Assembly (NCBI GenBank): GCA_965226855.1
Contig: CBDDEE010000019.1
Coordinates: 1 to 64,000 of the forward strand
Length of the DNA stretch: 64,000 nucleotides
DNA from: JAUXJB01 sp965226855
GTDB lineage: Bacteria; Myxococcota_A; UBA9160; SZUA-336
Direction: 5' to 3'
Position numbers and translations under genes: made by a program
Part shown: positions 41,690-50,249 of the stretch, one piece after another
Layout of the letters: each line of letters starts with the position of its first letter
How positions within the stretch are numbered: the first letter of the stretch is position 1
The notes under the pieces: model-generated
Databases searched by the model: none
The model's input: the letters and a program-made list of their open reading frames with translations, nothing else
What the model was told of the DNA's origin: nothing

Positions 41690-42162
41690 CTCGCTCGACC
41701 TCCCAGCGGACTTCCGTCCCGCTCCCTCGATCGTCCTACGTCCGTGTCGGAGACTCCGGCGGGCGAAGGGGACAGGCTTCGGGGTCGACCCCGTCAATCC
41801 TCGCCATCCAAACTTGACGAGATCGAGCAGCCTCACGCCCTCTCACCCTCGTTGGCCTCCGGTGCGATCGCGGTTGTCAGGAGAACATCCAACATCCGTG
41901 CCAGTGGGGCCTGCACCGCCCCGACACGGCCTTGCTTGGCCCTCTTGGGACTACCGCCTGCCGCCTTGTTGCACGTTTCTGACACCCGCGGCCCCGTACC
42001 GGGTGAGTCGCGGCCCACCGCGAAGTGGCGGCCAATCCCCCACCTCGCCTCGACGCCTCCGTCGAGGTCGTGCCCTGCCAGAGTTCAGCGTGTTGAGAGA
42101 CTGGGGGGCCTGGCCTGAATGGAGGGAATGCGCCGGGACGAAGCCGCGACAACCCCTGCGGG
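41690..42162 (-). other. long gene-poor stretch, possible untranslated leader or RNA
   Basis: About 470 bp between the zinc-ribbon gene and the promoter at 42163-42190. It contains perfect short stems, such as an 8-bp stem with a 4-base loop near 42051-42070 (CCTCGACG/CGTCGAGG on the minus strand), and GC-rich segments. I recognised no known RNA family (SRP, 6S, RNase P and tmRNA signatures are absent). Open frames here are short and arginine-rich. Confidence 0.35.
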
Positions 42163-42190
42163 TTTATCTCGAACGTGCCGGTCTTGTCAA
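42163..42190 (-). promoter_or_regulatory. strong sigma-70-like promoter facing leftward
   Basis: On the minus strand a perfect -35 box TTGACA (42190-42185) is followed after 16 bases by GATAAA (42168-42163). It points toward the zinc-ribbon gene, whose start is about 475 bp away, and lies 72 bp beyond the end of ccmD. Confidence 0.5.
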
Positions 42191-42261
42191 GCCGAGCGAG
42201 TGGAAAACCTGTGCTTAAGTACGTCCGCTCTCGAGACCACGTGATCTCCCACGACCCCCAC

Positions 42262-42378
42262 CTAGCTCTCCCCACCCTCCAGCTCCTGAAGCAGCGCGCG
42301 GCGCCGCACCCTCAGGTGGATGGTGTAGGCGATCAGCGGGACCAGCACGACGGCGTACGCAGCGATCACGTAACCCAT
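42262..42378 (-). CDS. ccmD: CcmD-type small membrane protein
   Basis: A 38-residue protein: one membrane helix ('YVIAAYAVVLVPLIAYTIHL') followed by a basic, then acidic, tail. This is the normal architecture of CcmD, which helps release heme-loaded CcmE from CcmABC. Its ATG overlaps the ccmC stop (ATGA), and it is the last gene of the ccm operon. The very small size makes sequence identity weak, but position and topology fit. Confidence 0.75.
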   Translation of the reverse strand: MGYVIAAYAVVLVPLIAYTIHLRVRRRALLQELEGGES

Positions 42379-43148
42379 CACATTTGCCCCGTAAGCGCCG
42401 TGGCGCGAGTACGGACACGCTCCTCGACGCGTGCGATTTCGAGCCTCTGAGCGGTCAGGTAGAAGTAGAAGACGAGGAAGGTCAGCATGCCCACGGCGAT
42501 TGTCCACGCCATCTCGGTCGGGAACCCGGCGCGTGCTGGATTCTCGGGGTGCAGGGTGCTCCCCTGCGCGATGTCGACCGCGTAGTAGACGAACGGAATC
42601 CCGGCTGTGCCGACGATGCCGTAGATCGAGGCAAAGGTGCGGGCGCTGTCGCTGCCAAAGGCCAGACCCCGGAGGAACAGGTAGGCCACGTACACGAACC
42701 AGAGCACCAGGATGGAGGTCAGTCGCAGGTCCCAGACCCACCAGTGGCCCCAGATCGGCTTCGCCCAGATCGGACCAGATAGCAGGATCAGGCTACAGAA
42801 CAGGACGCCCACCTCAGCAGAGCACAGCGCGAAGCGATCCCAGCTCTCCTTGTGCGTCCGGAGGTAGCCGACGCCCCCGACTGCGGTGAGGATGAAGCCG
42901 AGGTAGGCCGCGGGGACGCAGGGCACGTGGACGTAGAAGATCTTCTGCACCACTCCCTGGACCTTCTCGATCGGCGCGTAGAACCCGACCATTCCTAACC
43001 ACACGACGCCGAGCACCAGGGCCATCGGCCCGGTGATCCGCGTGGAATCGATGGCGCGCTCCTCATCGCTGGCGAACCAGGTGATCAGGCCGACGACCAC
43101 GATTCCGACCACCACGTTCCTCAGCAGGGGGAGGAGTTCGGTCTCCAC
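42378..43148 (-). CDS. ccmC: heme-handling protein CcmC
   Basis: A 256-residue inner-membrane protein with six hydrophobic helices and the tryptophan-rich periplasmic motif 'GPIWAKPIWGHWWVWDLRLTS', which is the heme-handling WWD signature. The helix 'KIFYVHVPCVPAAYLGFIL' holds one of the conserved histidines. CcmC places heme on CcmE. The start ATG at 43148 is 3 bp from the ccmB stop. It overlaps ccmD by 1 bp beyond the stop. An early, extended N-terminal helix precedes the core. Confidence 0.93.
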   Translation of the reverse strand: METELLPLLRNVVVGIVVVGLITWFASDEERAIDSTRITGPMALVLGVVWLGMVGFYAPIEKVQGVVQKIFYVHVPCVPAAYLGFILTAVGGVGYLRTHKESWDRFALCSAEVGVLFCSLILLSGPIWAKPIWGHWWVWDLRLTSILVLWFVYVAYLFLRGLAFGSDSARTFASIYGIVGTAGIPFVYYAVDIAQGSTLHPENPARAGFPTEMAWTIAVGMLTFLVFYFYLTAQRLEIARVEERVRTRATALTGQM

Positions 43149-43151
43149 CAG

Positions 43152-43829
43152 TCAGTCCTCCAAGACGTAGTCGAAAACAAAATAACCAATCCAGACGAAG
43201 ATCCAGTCGTAGAGAACGAGCACGAACCAGGACACCCCCGATATGGTGCCGCCCTCGAGCGCGGTCTCCGTCATGCGCGAGGCCATCACCAGCAGGGGGA
43301 GCACCAGTGGAAAGAGCAGGATCGGGAACAGGAAGTCGCGGAACCGGACGAACATCGACATGGCCGAGAGGAGGGAGCCCAGCGCACTCAGCCCCGTAGC
43401 GCCCAGGAGGGCGACGCCGAGCGCGGCCGGCAACGCGGGTCCCCACTCGACGTCGAGGAAGACGCCGAACAAGAGCGCGGTCCAGACTTGAATGCCGAAG
43501 AGCGCGATCAGATTCGCGACGGCCTTGCCCAGAAAGACCCAGCCCCGGTCGCACGGGGCCTGCATGAGCAGGCTCACCGCCCCTTCGTCGGTCTCTGCCT
43601 GGAACGAGCGTGAGAGTCCGAGCAGCGATGTGAACAGGAACGCGATCCAGAGCAACGCGGGAATCCAGTCGGCGCGCGCCGCACGGGAGGTGGGCAGGGT
43701 GAGGCCCAGCAGCACCACGATCAGTGCCGCGAACACCGCCATGTGACCGAGCCGGTCGCGGGTGGGCAGGTCGAGCCGCAGATCTTTGCCGAGCACGGCT
43801 GCCGCGACGCGCGGGCCGGCCGGGCTCAT
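43152..43829 (-). CDS. ccmB: heme exporter permease CcmB
   Basis: A 225-residue membrane protein with six hydrophobic segments and the family pattern 'WIAFLFTSLLGLSRSFQAETDEGAVSLLMQAP', 'FLGKAVANL' and 'FPLVLPLLVMASRMTE'. With CcmA it forms the ABC transporter that drives release of holo-CcmE. The ATG at 43829 overlaps the ccmA stop (ATGA). The longer upstream frame lies within ccmA and is not real. Confidence 0.92.
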   Translation of the reverse strand: MSPAGPRVAAAVLGKDLRLDLPTRDRLGHMAVFAALIVVLLGLTLPTSRAARADWIPALLWIAFLFTSLLGLSRSFQAETDEGAVSLLMQAPCDRGWVFLGKAVANLIALFGIQVWTALLFGVFLDVEWGPALPAALGVALLGATGLSALGSLLSAMSMFVRFRDFLFPILLFPLVLPLLVMASRMTETALEGGTISGVSWFVLVLYDWIFVWIGYFVFDYVLED

Positions 43830-44482
43830 GGGGTCAAGGCACTGCGGGGTGCGAGTCGGCCCGCTGCGAGCTCGATCGTGCGATCGAAGAGGCCCGCGTG
43901 CTCCCCGGCTCCGTGCTGTGCCGCCACCACCGTATGGCCGCGCTCGCGTTCCGCGCCAAGCAGGGCCGCGAGGCGGCGGGCTGCCTCCGTGTCGAGGCCG
44001 TTCCACGGCTCGTCGAGCAGCAGCACCTCCGGCCGGGTCAAGAGCGCGCGGGCGATCGAGGTGCGGCGCCCGTAGCCCTGCGACAGCGTGCGAACCCGCT
44101 GCTTGGCAACCGCTTCCAAGTCGAGCTCGCGCAGAGGATCGAAGCCGTCGGCGGCGTCATCGCCAGCAATGCCGTGGAGACGTGCCATGAAGCGCAGGTT
44201 CTCCTCGACGGTGAGCTCTCCGTAGAGCGCCAGTTCCTGGCCGACGAAGCCGACGCGTCCTCGAGACGCCGCCGCTCCACGGCCGAACGGATCCTGGCCG
44301 TGGATCACGACACGCCCGCGCGTGGGTCGTGTCAGGCCGGCCAGGATTCGCAGCAAGGTGCTCTTCCCCGCGCCGTTCGGACCGGTGACGAGGGTCACCG
44401 TGCCGGGTTGGATCTCGAGGGAGATGCCGCGAAGGGCGGCGACCCTCCCGTAGTGTTTCTCGAGTTCGTCGACCTGGATCAC
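43826..44482 (-). CDS. ccmA: heme exporter ATPase CcmA
   Basis: A 218-residue ABC ATPase. It has Walker A 'TGPNGAGKSTLLRIL', the Q-loop in 'VGFVGQELALYGELTVEENL', the signature 'LSQGYGRRTSIARALL' and Walker B 'EVLLLDEPWNGLDTEA', followed by 'HTVVAAQHG' with the switch histidine. I chose GTG at 44482 because it overlaps the upstream stop (GTGA) and begins the ATPase fold. It is part of the ccm operon between the zinc-ribbon protein and ccmB. Confidence 0.92.
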   Translation of the reverse strand: MIQVDELEKHYGRVAALRGISLEIQPGTVTLVTGPNGAGKSTLLRILAGLTRPTRGRVVIHGQDPFGRGAAASRGRVGFVGQELALYGELTVEENLRFMARLHGIAGDDAADGFDPLRELDLEAVAKQRVRTLSQGYGRRTSIARALLTRPEVLLLDEPWNGLDTEAARRLAALLGAERERGHTVVAAQHGAGEHAGLFDRTIELAAGRLAPRSALTP

Positions 44483-45795
44483 AGCGGTCGGCCGCAGGCA
44501 GCACAGAACTTGTCGCCGGCCTGGGGCCGGTGCCCGCACGAGCAACCGGGCTCCTCGGCCCGGGGAGCCTTGCCTTGGGTCAAGCCACGCCTGCGTGCCA
44601 GCGAGCGGACGGCGTCTCCGGTGAGCTCTTTGCGCATGCGGTCCCGATCTTCGACAGAGAGCTTGCCCATCTCGAAGTCGAAGTCGAGGTCCGCGAGCGA
44701 GTCTTGCAACGCACGCTTCTCCAGCTCCCCCGGGGCCAGGGCGTCGACCGGCTGCTCTGTGGCGGCCATCGCGACGGGACGTCCCACCAGGTAGAGGCTC
44801 ACGCCCGCGAGCAAGGACACGAGCAGGACGGTCGACCAGAGAGGCGGGGCCGGGGAGGGGGAGAGGGGTGAGATCCGGACCGGGTAGCGCGTCCCCGGCT
44901 CGAGCTCGAAGCCGAGGAAGGCGAGGTAGATGACGTCGCCGGTGCGCGCCGGTCGGGCGGGGTAGAGGGTTCCGGCGTCGACGGCAATCCCGAAGTCCTT
45001 CAAGTAGAGCTCGAGGCGTTCGATGCGGGGTGCGCCGTCGGGCCAGCCCCCTGACGCCGCGGTCGGCTGCAACGCCCCGATCTCCGTCTCCAGCGTCCCA
45101 TCCCGGGGAAGCTCGTAGCGCAGACGAATTTCACTCTCTCCCGGCAGGAAGGGTCCGCGCAGCTCGGCGCTGCCGTCGACGACCGACACTCCCTCAGCGA
45201 GACGGCCCAGGGCAGCGCGGACCTGTCCGTGTCCCGGTGCCAGAGGCATGCGCAGGAGCGGCGGCTCGCCAGCCTCGACGACGACGACCCGCGAGTCCGC
45301 GTTCTTGATGGAGAGGCTCTGGCTCACCTGATAGACACCGGCCTCGCGCTCGATGATCCAGCGCAGGGTGGGCGTGCTGAGGGCCGCGGTCTCCGCCGTT
45401 CGATCGTAGATGTGAAAGACGAGTGGAGCCTTGCTCGGATCCTGTCCCTGTCGGAACGACACGGTTCCGCCGGGGAACGAGATCCCGTCGTAGGAGGCCG
45501 CTACGAGATAGGCGGCGTGCTCCGGCAGATCGACGAAGTGGAAGCTCCCATCGGCGTCGGTGCGCACGCTGCTGCGAATCGGCTCGTCCTTATCGGTCAG
45601 ACCCAGCACCCGCACCTCGAGGTCGGAGACGGCGTCCGGTCGGCTCGGATGGATCACCCTGCCGCGAATCTCCACTGCACCTGTCATCCCCGGAAGGGCC
45701 GCGGCGAACGGAAGCAGTGCCGCAAGGAGGAGGGCTCTGCCTCGGGCGCCCCTCAACTCTCCGTCCGGCCGGCGAGGCGCTTCGGAAGCGGCCAC
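44479..45795 (-). CDS. exported membrane protein with carboxypeptidase-regulatory-like domain and C-terminal zinc ribbon
   Basis: A 438-residue protein inside the ccm operon. After a signal-type hydrophobic segment (about 20-38), a transthyretin/CNA-B-like beta-sandwich (about 42-130, 'IRGRVIHPSRPDAVSDLEVRVLG...TDADGSFHFVDLP') is followed by a longer extracytoplasmic region. A membrane helix (about 322-345) then leads to a cytosolic tail. The tail has a CcmI-like helical segment ('LEKRALQDSLADLDFDFEMGKLS') and ends with a zinc ribbon (CSCGHRPQAGDKFCAACGRP). The position suggests a scaffold for cytochrome maturation. It overlaps ccmF by 43 bp. It may stand in for CcmH/CcmI. Confidence 0.75.
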   Translation of the reverse strand: MAASEAPRRPDGELRGARGRALLLAALLPFAAALPGMTGAVEIRGRVIHPSRPDAVSDLEVRVLGLTDKDEPIRSSVRTDADGSFHFVDLPEHAAYLVAASYDGISFPGGTVSFRQGQDPSKAPLVFHIYDRTAETAALSTPTLRWIIEREAGVYQVSQSLSIKNADSRVVVVEAGEPPLLRMPLAPGHGQVRAALGRLAEGVSVVDGSAELRGPFLPGESEIRLRYELPRDGTLETEIGALQPTAASGGWPDGAPRIERLELYLKDFGIAVDAGTLYPARPARTGDVIYLAFLGFELEPGTRYPVRISPLSPSPAPPLWSTVLLVSLLAGVSLYLVGRPVAMAATEQPVDALAPGELEKRALQDSLADLDFDFEMGKLSVEDRDRMRKELTGDAVRSLARRRGLTQGKAPRAEEPGCSCGHRPQAGDKFCAACGRPL

Positions 45796-47729
45796 AATAG
45801 GAGCGTGTTGCCGAACACGAAGACGAAGCCGCCGATCCAGATCCAGTTCACCAGCGGGTTGATATAGACCTTGACCGCGACCGAGCGATCCGGCTCCACG
45901 CCCACGAGGATCACGTAGAAGTCCTCGCGCAGCGTGCTCGAGACTGCGGGGATGGTGGTCGGCTGCTCTTGCTGGAAGTACATGCGCTTCTCGGGCAGGA
46001 GGATGCCGACGGGGTGCCCCCGCTCGCTGAGCGCGAGGCGCGCCACGGCTCCGGCGTAGTGGGGATGCGTGACGGGTCGGGTCTGTCGATACTCGAGGTC
46101 GTATCCGTTGAGGCTCCAGACCTCACCGGGACGCAGGAGCTTGGTCTCCTCCAGGTTGAAGGCGGCTCCTGCAAAGCCCACAAACATCAGGACGACCGCC
46201 AGGTGAACGATGTAGCCGCCGTAGCGGCGCTGGTTGCGGCGCATGAGCTCGAGGAACGCGCGGCCCACGTTCTCGCCCCGGCGCATCCTCGCTCGGATGC
46301 CGCGCTGGTACTCCTCGCCGACGGTCGCAGCGGAGAACGCGCAGAGCGCCCAGAACGCCAACGGCCAGAAGCGCCTTACGCCAAGCCCCCAGCTCACGGC
46401 GGCTACTGCGACGGCGATCAGCGAGGGCCAGACAAAGCTCTTGCGCAGGTTGATCCAGGTTGCGCGACGCCACGCGATGAGCGGTCCGACGCCCGTCAGG
46501 AACAGCAGGAAGAGCGCGAGTGGTCCCGCGAAGCGGCGGAAGAAGGGCGGGCCGATCTGGACGCGCACGCCGGTCAGCGCCTCCGAAAACACGGGATAGA
46601 GCGTGCCGAAGAAGACGATCGAGAGGAGCGCCATGAAGGCATAGTTGTTGAGGAGAAAGCTCGCCTCGCGCGAGATCACCGAGTTGAGCTTGTTCTCGCT
46701 GCGCAGCAGGGGAAGCCGCCAGAGCACGAGCGCGGTGAAGCCGAAGACGAGCACCGCGACATAGCCGAGGAACAGCGCACCGAACCAGCCCGCGTTCGCA
46801 AAGCTGTGCACCGACTGCACCACACCGCTGCGTGTAAGGAAAGTGGCGAACACGCAGAGCGAGTAGGTCAGCCCGATTAGCGCGATGTTCCAGATCTTCA
46901 ACATCCCCCGCTTCTCCTGGATCATCACGGAGTGGAGGAACGCCGTGGCCGCCAGGAAGGGCATGAGCGACGCGTTCTCCACGGGGTCCCAGGCCCAGTA
47001 GCCCCCCCACCCCAGCACCTCGTAGGCCCAGCGGCCGCCGAGCATGATGCCGATTCCGAGAAAGAACCAGCCGGTCAGCGTCCAGCGCCGGGTGGCGCGG
47101 AACCAGTTCTGTCCCAGCTCGCCCGTGACGAGGGCGCCGACCGCGAAGGAGAAGGGCACAGCGAACGCGATGAAGCCCGTGTACAGAATGGGCGGGTGGA
47201 TGAGCATGACCGGGTGCTGGAGCAGCGGGTTCATGCCCGCGCCGTTCGAGTACGCTTGCCCGGGTGGGAGCGGCTCGAAGGGGTTCGAGATGAAGGCGAC
47301 CACGCCGACGAAGAAGAGGACGTTCGCCATCATTGAGACGATTACCCAGGGCATGAGCCTCCGGTTGCGGTTGCGGTTCTGGCGCACGACGAGGAAGCTC
47401 ATCAGGCCCAGCATCCAGGACCAGAGCAGGAGCGAGCCGTCGTGTCCTCCCCAGAGTGCCAGCTTGAAGGGCCAGGGCTGCTCTCGGGTGGAGATCTGCG
47501 CCACGAAGGCGAGGTCGAAGCGGTCTCCGATGAGCGCGGCCTCGAGCCCGAGCATCGAGATCGAGAGCAGGGCGAAGAGCGCAACGACGCTGCGTTCGGC
47601 GCTGCGAAGCCACTCGGGAGCGTCCCTGGCGACGCTGATCAGGGCGGCTGTTGCCGCGTAGGCAGCGAAGAAGATCGCCAGGAACAGCGAGTACTCACCC
47701 AGCGTCACGAGCAACGCGTCGTCCCCCAC
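45753..47729 (-). CDS. ccmF: cytochrome c heme lyase subunit CcmF
   Basis: A 658-residue membrane protein with about 15 hydrophobic helices. The periplasmic WWD-type motif 'GWGGYWAWDPVENASLMPFL', the conserved 'LLQHPVMLIHPPILYTGF' and 'FATFLTRSGVVQSVHSFA', and 'KLALWGGHDGSLLLWSW' are all present. CcmF reduces and attaches heme to apocytochrome c, normally with CcmH. No CcmH or CcmG gene accompanies it here. The start ATG at 47729 follows ccmE by 34 bp. The 3' end overlaps the zinc-ribbon protein gene. Confidence 0.95.
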   Translation of the reverse strand: MGDDALLVTLGEYSLFLAIFFAAYAATAALISVARDAPEWLRSAERSVVALFALLSISMLGLEAALIGDRFDLAFVAQISTREQPWPFKLALWGGHDGSLLLWSWMLGLMSFLVVRQNRNRNRRLMPWVIVSMMANVLFFVGVVAFISNPFEPLPPGQAYSNGAGMNPLLQHPVMLIHPPILYTGFIAFAVPFSFAVGALVTGELGQNWFRATRRWTLTGWFFLGIGIMLGGRWAYEVLGWGGYWAWDPVENASLMPFLAATAFLHSVMIQEKRGMLKIWNIALIGLTYSLCVFATFLTRSGVVQSVHSFANAGWFGALFLGYVAVLVFGFTALVLWRLPLLRSENKLNSVISREASFLLNNYAFMALLSIVFFGTLYPVFSEALTGVRVQIGPPFFRRFAGPLALFLLFLTGVGPLIAWRRATWINLRKSFVWPSLIAVAVAAVSWGLGVRRFWPLAFWALCAFSAATVGEEYQRGIRARMRRGENVGRAFLELMRRNQRRYGGYIVHLAVVLMFVGFAGAAFNLEETKLLRPGEVWSLNGYDLEYRQTRPVTHPHYAGAVARLALSERGHPVGILLPEKRMYFQQEQPTTIPAVSSTLREDFYVILVGVEPDRSVAVKVYINPLVNWIWIGGFVFVFGNTLLLWPLPKRLAGRTES

Positions 47730-47763
47730 ACTAGCCGGGAAGCTCGGGGCACCCCCCTGCTCC

Positions 47764-48183
47764 TCAGGCTTCGGTTCCCGTTTTGGCCTCGTACTTGGAT
47801 GGGCACTTCGCCATCACGCGCTCCGCCAGGAAGGTCTGACCCTCGAAGCGTCCCTCGACCACGACCTCCGCGCCGTCGCGAAAGAGATCGGGCACGTCGA
47901 TCCCGAGCAGACGGACCTGCAGAGTTTCTGCGGGCTCGGCGTCGGCGATCGCGAAATCAACGTGGCCCGCCCGCAGGTTCTTCGCGATCGAGCCGCCCAC
48001 GACAAAGCCGTGGACCCGCAGTTGCCGATCGCCGCGATTCGCGTTGGGCGGGTGCACCATGTAGTCGCCGACGCTCTTGTAGTAGCGGAAGGTCCCGTCC
48101 TGCGCGGTGCCGCTCGCGATTACCCAGATCAAGCCGGCGAACGCGGCTAGGCTCGCGAGCGCGATCTGCAGGCCCTTGTTCAT
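47764..48183 (-). CDS. ccmE: CcmE heme chaperone, cysteine (CxxxY) variant
   Basis: A 139-residue protein with an N-terminal membrane anchor (about 5-25) and an OB-fold periplasmic domain. The heme-binding motif, normally HxxxY, is here C127-P-S-K-Y131 in 'ERVMAKCPSKYEAK', so cysteine replaces the heme-linking histidine. Cys-type CcmE is known from deltaproteobacteria (Desulfovibrio) and archaea, where it goes with a reduced System I. It is the first gene of the ccm operon and is divergent from engB, 49 bp away. The upstream frame that extends it is a shadow of engB. Confidence 0.94.
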   Translation of the reverse strand: MNKGLQIALASLAAFAGLIWVIASGTAQDGTFRYYKSVGDYMVHPPNANRGDRQLRVHGFVVGGSIAKNLRAGHVDFAIADAEPAETLQVRLLGIDVPDLFRDGAEVVVEGRFEGQTFLAERVMAKCPSKYEAKTGTEA

Positions 48184-48232
48184 CGCCGGGAGGCTACCTT
48201 TCGGGGTCTGGAGCAGCAAGGAGCCCGGACGG

Positions 48233-48847
48233 GTGAACGTTGAGCTGGCACACGATGCGGACGGGCCGAAGCAATTCCCGCGCGATGGTTTGGCGGAGGT
48301 GGCAATCCTCGGCCGCTCCAACGTGGGCAAGTCGACCTTCCTGAACACGCTCGTCGGGCGTCGCCGACTGGCCCGCACTAGCCGGCGTCCCGGCAAGACG
48401 CGGCGGATTCACTTTTACCGACTCGATTCCTCGGCCTACCTGGTCGACCTCCCGGGCTACGGCTACGCGGCGGTGGCCCGGTCGGAGCGCCGCGCCTGGC
48501 GCAACCAGGTCGAGACGTACCTGCGGGGCGCGCGACCGTCCCTGCGCGGCGCGCTCTTGCTCGTCGACCCACGGCGCGGGCTGCAGTCGGAGGAGCTGGA
48601 CCTGCTCGACTGGCTTGCTGCGGAGAAGATCGACGCGCGCGTAATCCTGACGAAGATCGACAAGCTCAAGCGCGGGCAGGTCGCGCGAGTCCTGGGCCAG
48701 GTCGCGGAGCAGACGGGTCTCCCGAGCGAGTACGTCGCCGCTGTCTCGGGGAAATCCGGTGCCGGTCTGGCCCGCGTGGGCGTCTGGGTGCGCGATTGGA
48801 CTCAGCTGGAGCTCCGCCGCCCCGACGGCACCCCCCTCCTCGCCTAA
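48233..48847 (+). CDS. engB: ribosome-assembly GTPase EngB (YihA/YsxC)
   Basis: A 204-residue TRAFAC GTPase needed for large-subunit assembly. 'EVAILGRSNVGKSTFLNTLVGR' (G1), 'RTSRRPGKTRRIHFY' (G2 region), 'LVDLPGYGYAAV' (G3) and 'VILTKIDKLKRGQ' (G4) are diagnostic, and the length is standard. GTG at 48233 is preceded by AAGGAG. The gene ends in a hairpin shared with the convergent cofE. Confidence 0.94.
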   Translation: MNVELAHDADGPKQFPRDGLAEVAILGRSNVGKSTFLNTLVGRRRLARTSRRPGKTRRIHFYRLDSSAYLVDLPGYGYAAVARSERRAWRNQVETYLRGARPSLRGALLLVDPRRGLQSEELDLLDWLAAEKIDARVILTKIDKLKRGQVARVLGQVAEQTGLPSEYVAAVSGKSGAGLARVGVWVRDWTQLELRRPDGTPLLA

Positions 48848-48899
48848 CCGAACTTGGTCGGAACTGGACATGGTCCCAAGTTCCGACCAAGTTCCGGTT
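48846..48899. repeat. inverted repeat spanning the engB and cofE stop codons
   Basis: The arms 48846-48865 and 48879-48899 pair over about 20 bases with one bulged base. The centre also carries GGACATGGTCC. It lies exactly at the convergent stop codons of engB and cofE. 'GAACTTGG' and 'AAGTTCC' resemble the tail of the dispersed repeat, suggesting a diverged tail-derived palindrome. It may act as a bidirectional terminator, though it lacks a T-run. Confidence 0.65.
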
Positions 48900-49614
48900 A
48901 GCGGAAGAGGTCGCGTTCGGGGTCGCGGAGGAGGTCGACGAGGCTTCCGTCGCCCTCGACAGGAACGCCCTCGATCCAGACTGCGGGCAGGCCCGCCTCC
49001 TTCTCCATCAGGATGCCGGCTGCCGCAGTGAGCTGGTCTGCGTAGGCCATCACGGTCACGACGAGCTCGCGGCCGCGGCGGTCGGTCTGGCCCGTGAAGT
49101 CTCGCAGGGGTGCGAGCCCGGCCAGGCCGATTGCGACGTCCACGAGCCCCTCCCGCCAGGGCCGCCCGAACGTGTCGGAGATGATCACGCCGCGGCCGGG
49201 CCCGAGCGCACGCCGAATACCTTCTGCGGAGGCATCGGGATGCTCCGGGAGCAGGATTGCCACGTCGTCGTCTGGCGCGTTGGAGAGGTCGACGCCGGCG
49301 TTCGCGCAGGTCAGGCCGTGATGCGTCTCGCAGATCAGGACACCGGGCACGGCGCGGAGGATCCGGCGAGACTCGCGCAGGACGAGCTCGACCTGTCTCG
49401 GGTCCTTGTCCACCTTGGCGGCGAGCTCGCGCGCGCGAGGGGAGGGTTCTACCTCGCCCAGTCGCACCAGACGGCCCTCCGCCTTGGAGACGATCTTCTG
49501 GGCGACCACCAGTACACCCGGGCCTGGGGGAACGCGTTCCGCGAGGAGCGTCGCGAGGTCGGTTCCGGGAGAGATCTCCGGGAGGCCTTCGATCGCCTTA
49601 AGGCGCATGCTCAT
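48898..49614 (-). CDS. cofE: F420-0:gamma-glutamyl ligase CofE
   Basis: A 238-residue enzyme that adds glutamates to the F420-0 side chain. Landmarks are 'PGVLVVAQKIVSKAEGR', 'VCETHHGLTCANAGVDLSN' in the local form 'ICETHHGLTCANAGVDLSN', 'GIRRALGPGRGVIISDTFGRPWR' and 'GQTDRRGRELVVTVMAYAD'. It is a stand-alone single-domain CofE, without the C-terminal nitroreductase-like domain of actinobacterial FbiB. The ATG at 49614 overlaps the cofC stop (ATGA). The last gene of the F420 operon. Confidence 0.94.
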   Translation of the reverse strand: MSMRLKAIEGLPEISPGTDLATLLAERVPPGPGVLVVAQKIVSKAEGRLVRLGEVEPSPRARELAAKVDKDPRQVELVLRESRRILRAVPGVLICETHHGLTCANAGVDLSNAPDDDVAILLPEHPDASAEGIRRALGPGRGVIISDTFGRPWREGLVDVAIGLAGLAPLRDFTGQTDRRGRELVVTVMAYADQLTAAAGILMEKEAGLPAVWIEGVPVEGDGSLVDLLRDPERDLFR

Positions 49615-50249
49615 CGCACGAAGCTCTGCAGGACCTCGCGCGTCTGACACGGGATGCCGGAGGCGAGCACGCGGGCCGCGTCCTCGGGAGTGTCCAGATC
49701 GACGCGCGACAGCTCGTCGAGTGAATCGAGCTCGAAGGCGTGCAGCCCCGCCTCGCGGGCCGCCTCAGCATGACGGGCGGCGCTGTCGGGACCGAAGCGC
49801 GCCGGAATTCTGCGCGGAGGTCGGCGCAACAAGAGCGCGGTACCGGCATCAACCGAGGGCACGAGGACGACCGGGTGCTCGAGCCCTGCCTCGATCACCT
49901 TGTCGACGTCGGCGGCCTGCAAGAGCGGAAGGTCGCCTAGGGCGACCAGAAGGGCCTCGAAGCCCGCGGCCTCGAGCTCGTCCGCGGCCTGCTCGATTGC
50001 CTCGTTTAGCCCGGGGTCGGGGGTGCGTACGCGGACGTCGGCCCCCGCTGCGCTCGCGACGGCGGCCACTGCCTCGTCGTCGGTCAGAACGCCGACGTAG
50101 TCGACCGTCCTGGCGGAGCGCAGCGCGTGGAGTACGTCAGCGAGCAGGGCGTGCAGGATCTGCTCCACCTCGGCGTCCGAGTAGGCTGTGCGCAGGCGAC
50201 CCTTGGCGCGCGTGAAGCACTTGAACGGCACGACGGCGGCGACCTTCAA
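49611..50249 (-). CDS. cofC: CofC/FbiD-type guanylyltransferase of F420 synthesis
   Basis: A 212-residue nucleotidyltransferase that activates a three-carbon phospho-acid (2-phospholactate in archaea, PEP in mycobacteria, 3-phosphoglycerate in some proteobacteria) with GTP. Family features are 'VVPFKCFTRAKGRLRTAYS' (nucleotide loop), 'ALLVALGDLPLLQAADVDKVIE' (metal aspartates) and 'DSLDELSRVDLDTPEDA'. The substrate cannot be read directly. It overlaps cofD and cofE by 4 bp each. Confidence 0.92.
   Translation of the reverse strand: MKVAAVVPFKCFTRAKGRLRTAYSDAEVEQILHALLADVLHALRSARTVDYVGVLTDDEAVAAVASAAGADVRVRTPDPGLNEAIEQAADELEAAGFEALLVALGDLPLLQAADVDKVIEAGLEHPVVLVPSVDAGTALLLRRPPRRIPARFGPDSAARHAEAAREAGLHAFELDSLDELSRVDLDTPEDAARVLASGIPCQTREVLQSFVR

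Noticed and set aside
41192..41836. N-terminally extended form of the zinc-ribbon protein
   Set aside because: The extra 49 residues are Arg/Pro-rich and precede the cysteine motif with no family support. Kept only as an alternative start.
41877..42275. Arg/Pro-rich frame on the minus strand in the gene-poor stretch
   Set aside because: Composition typical of a non-coding frame; no ribosome-binding site or family match.
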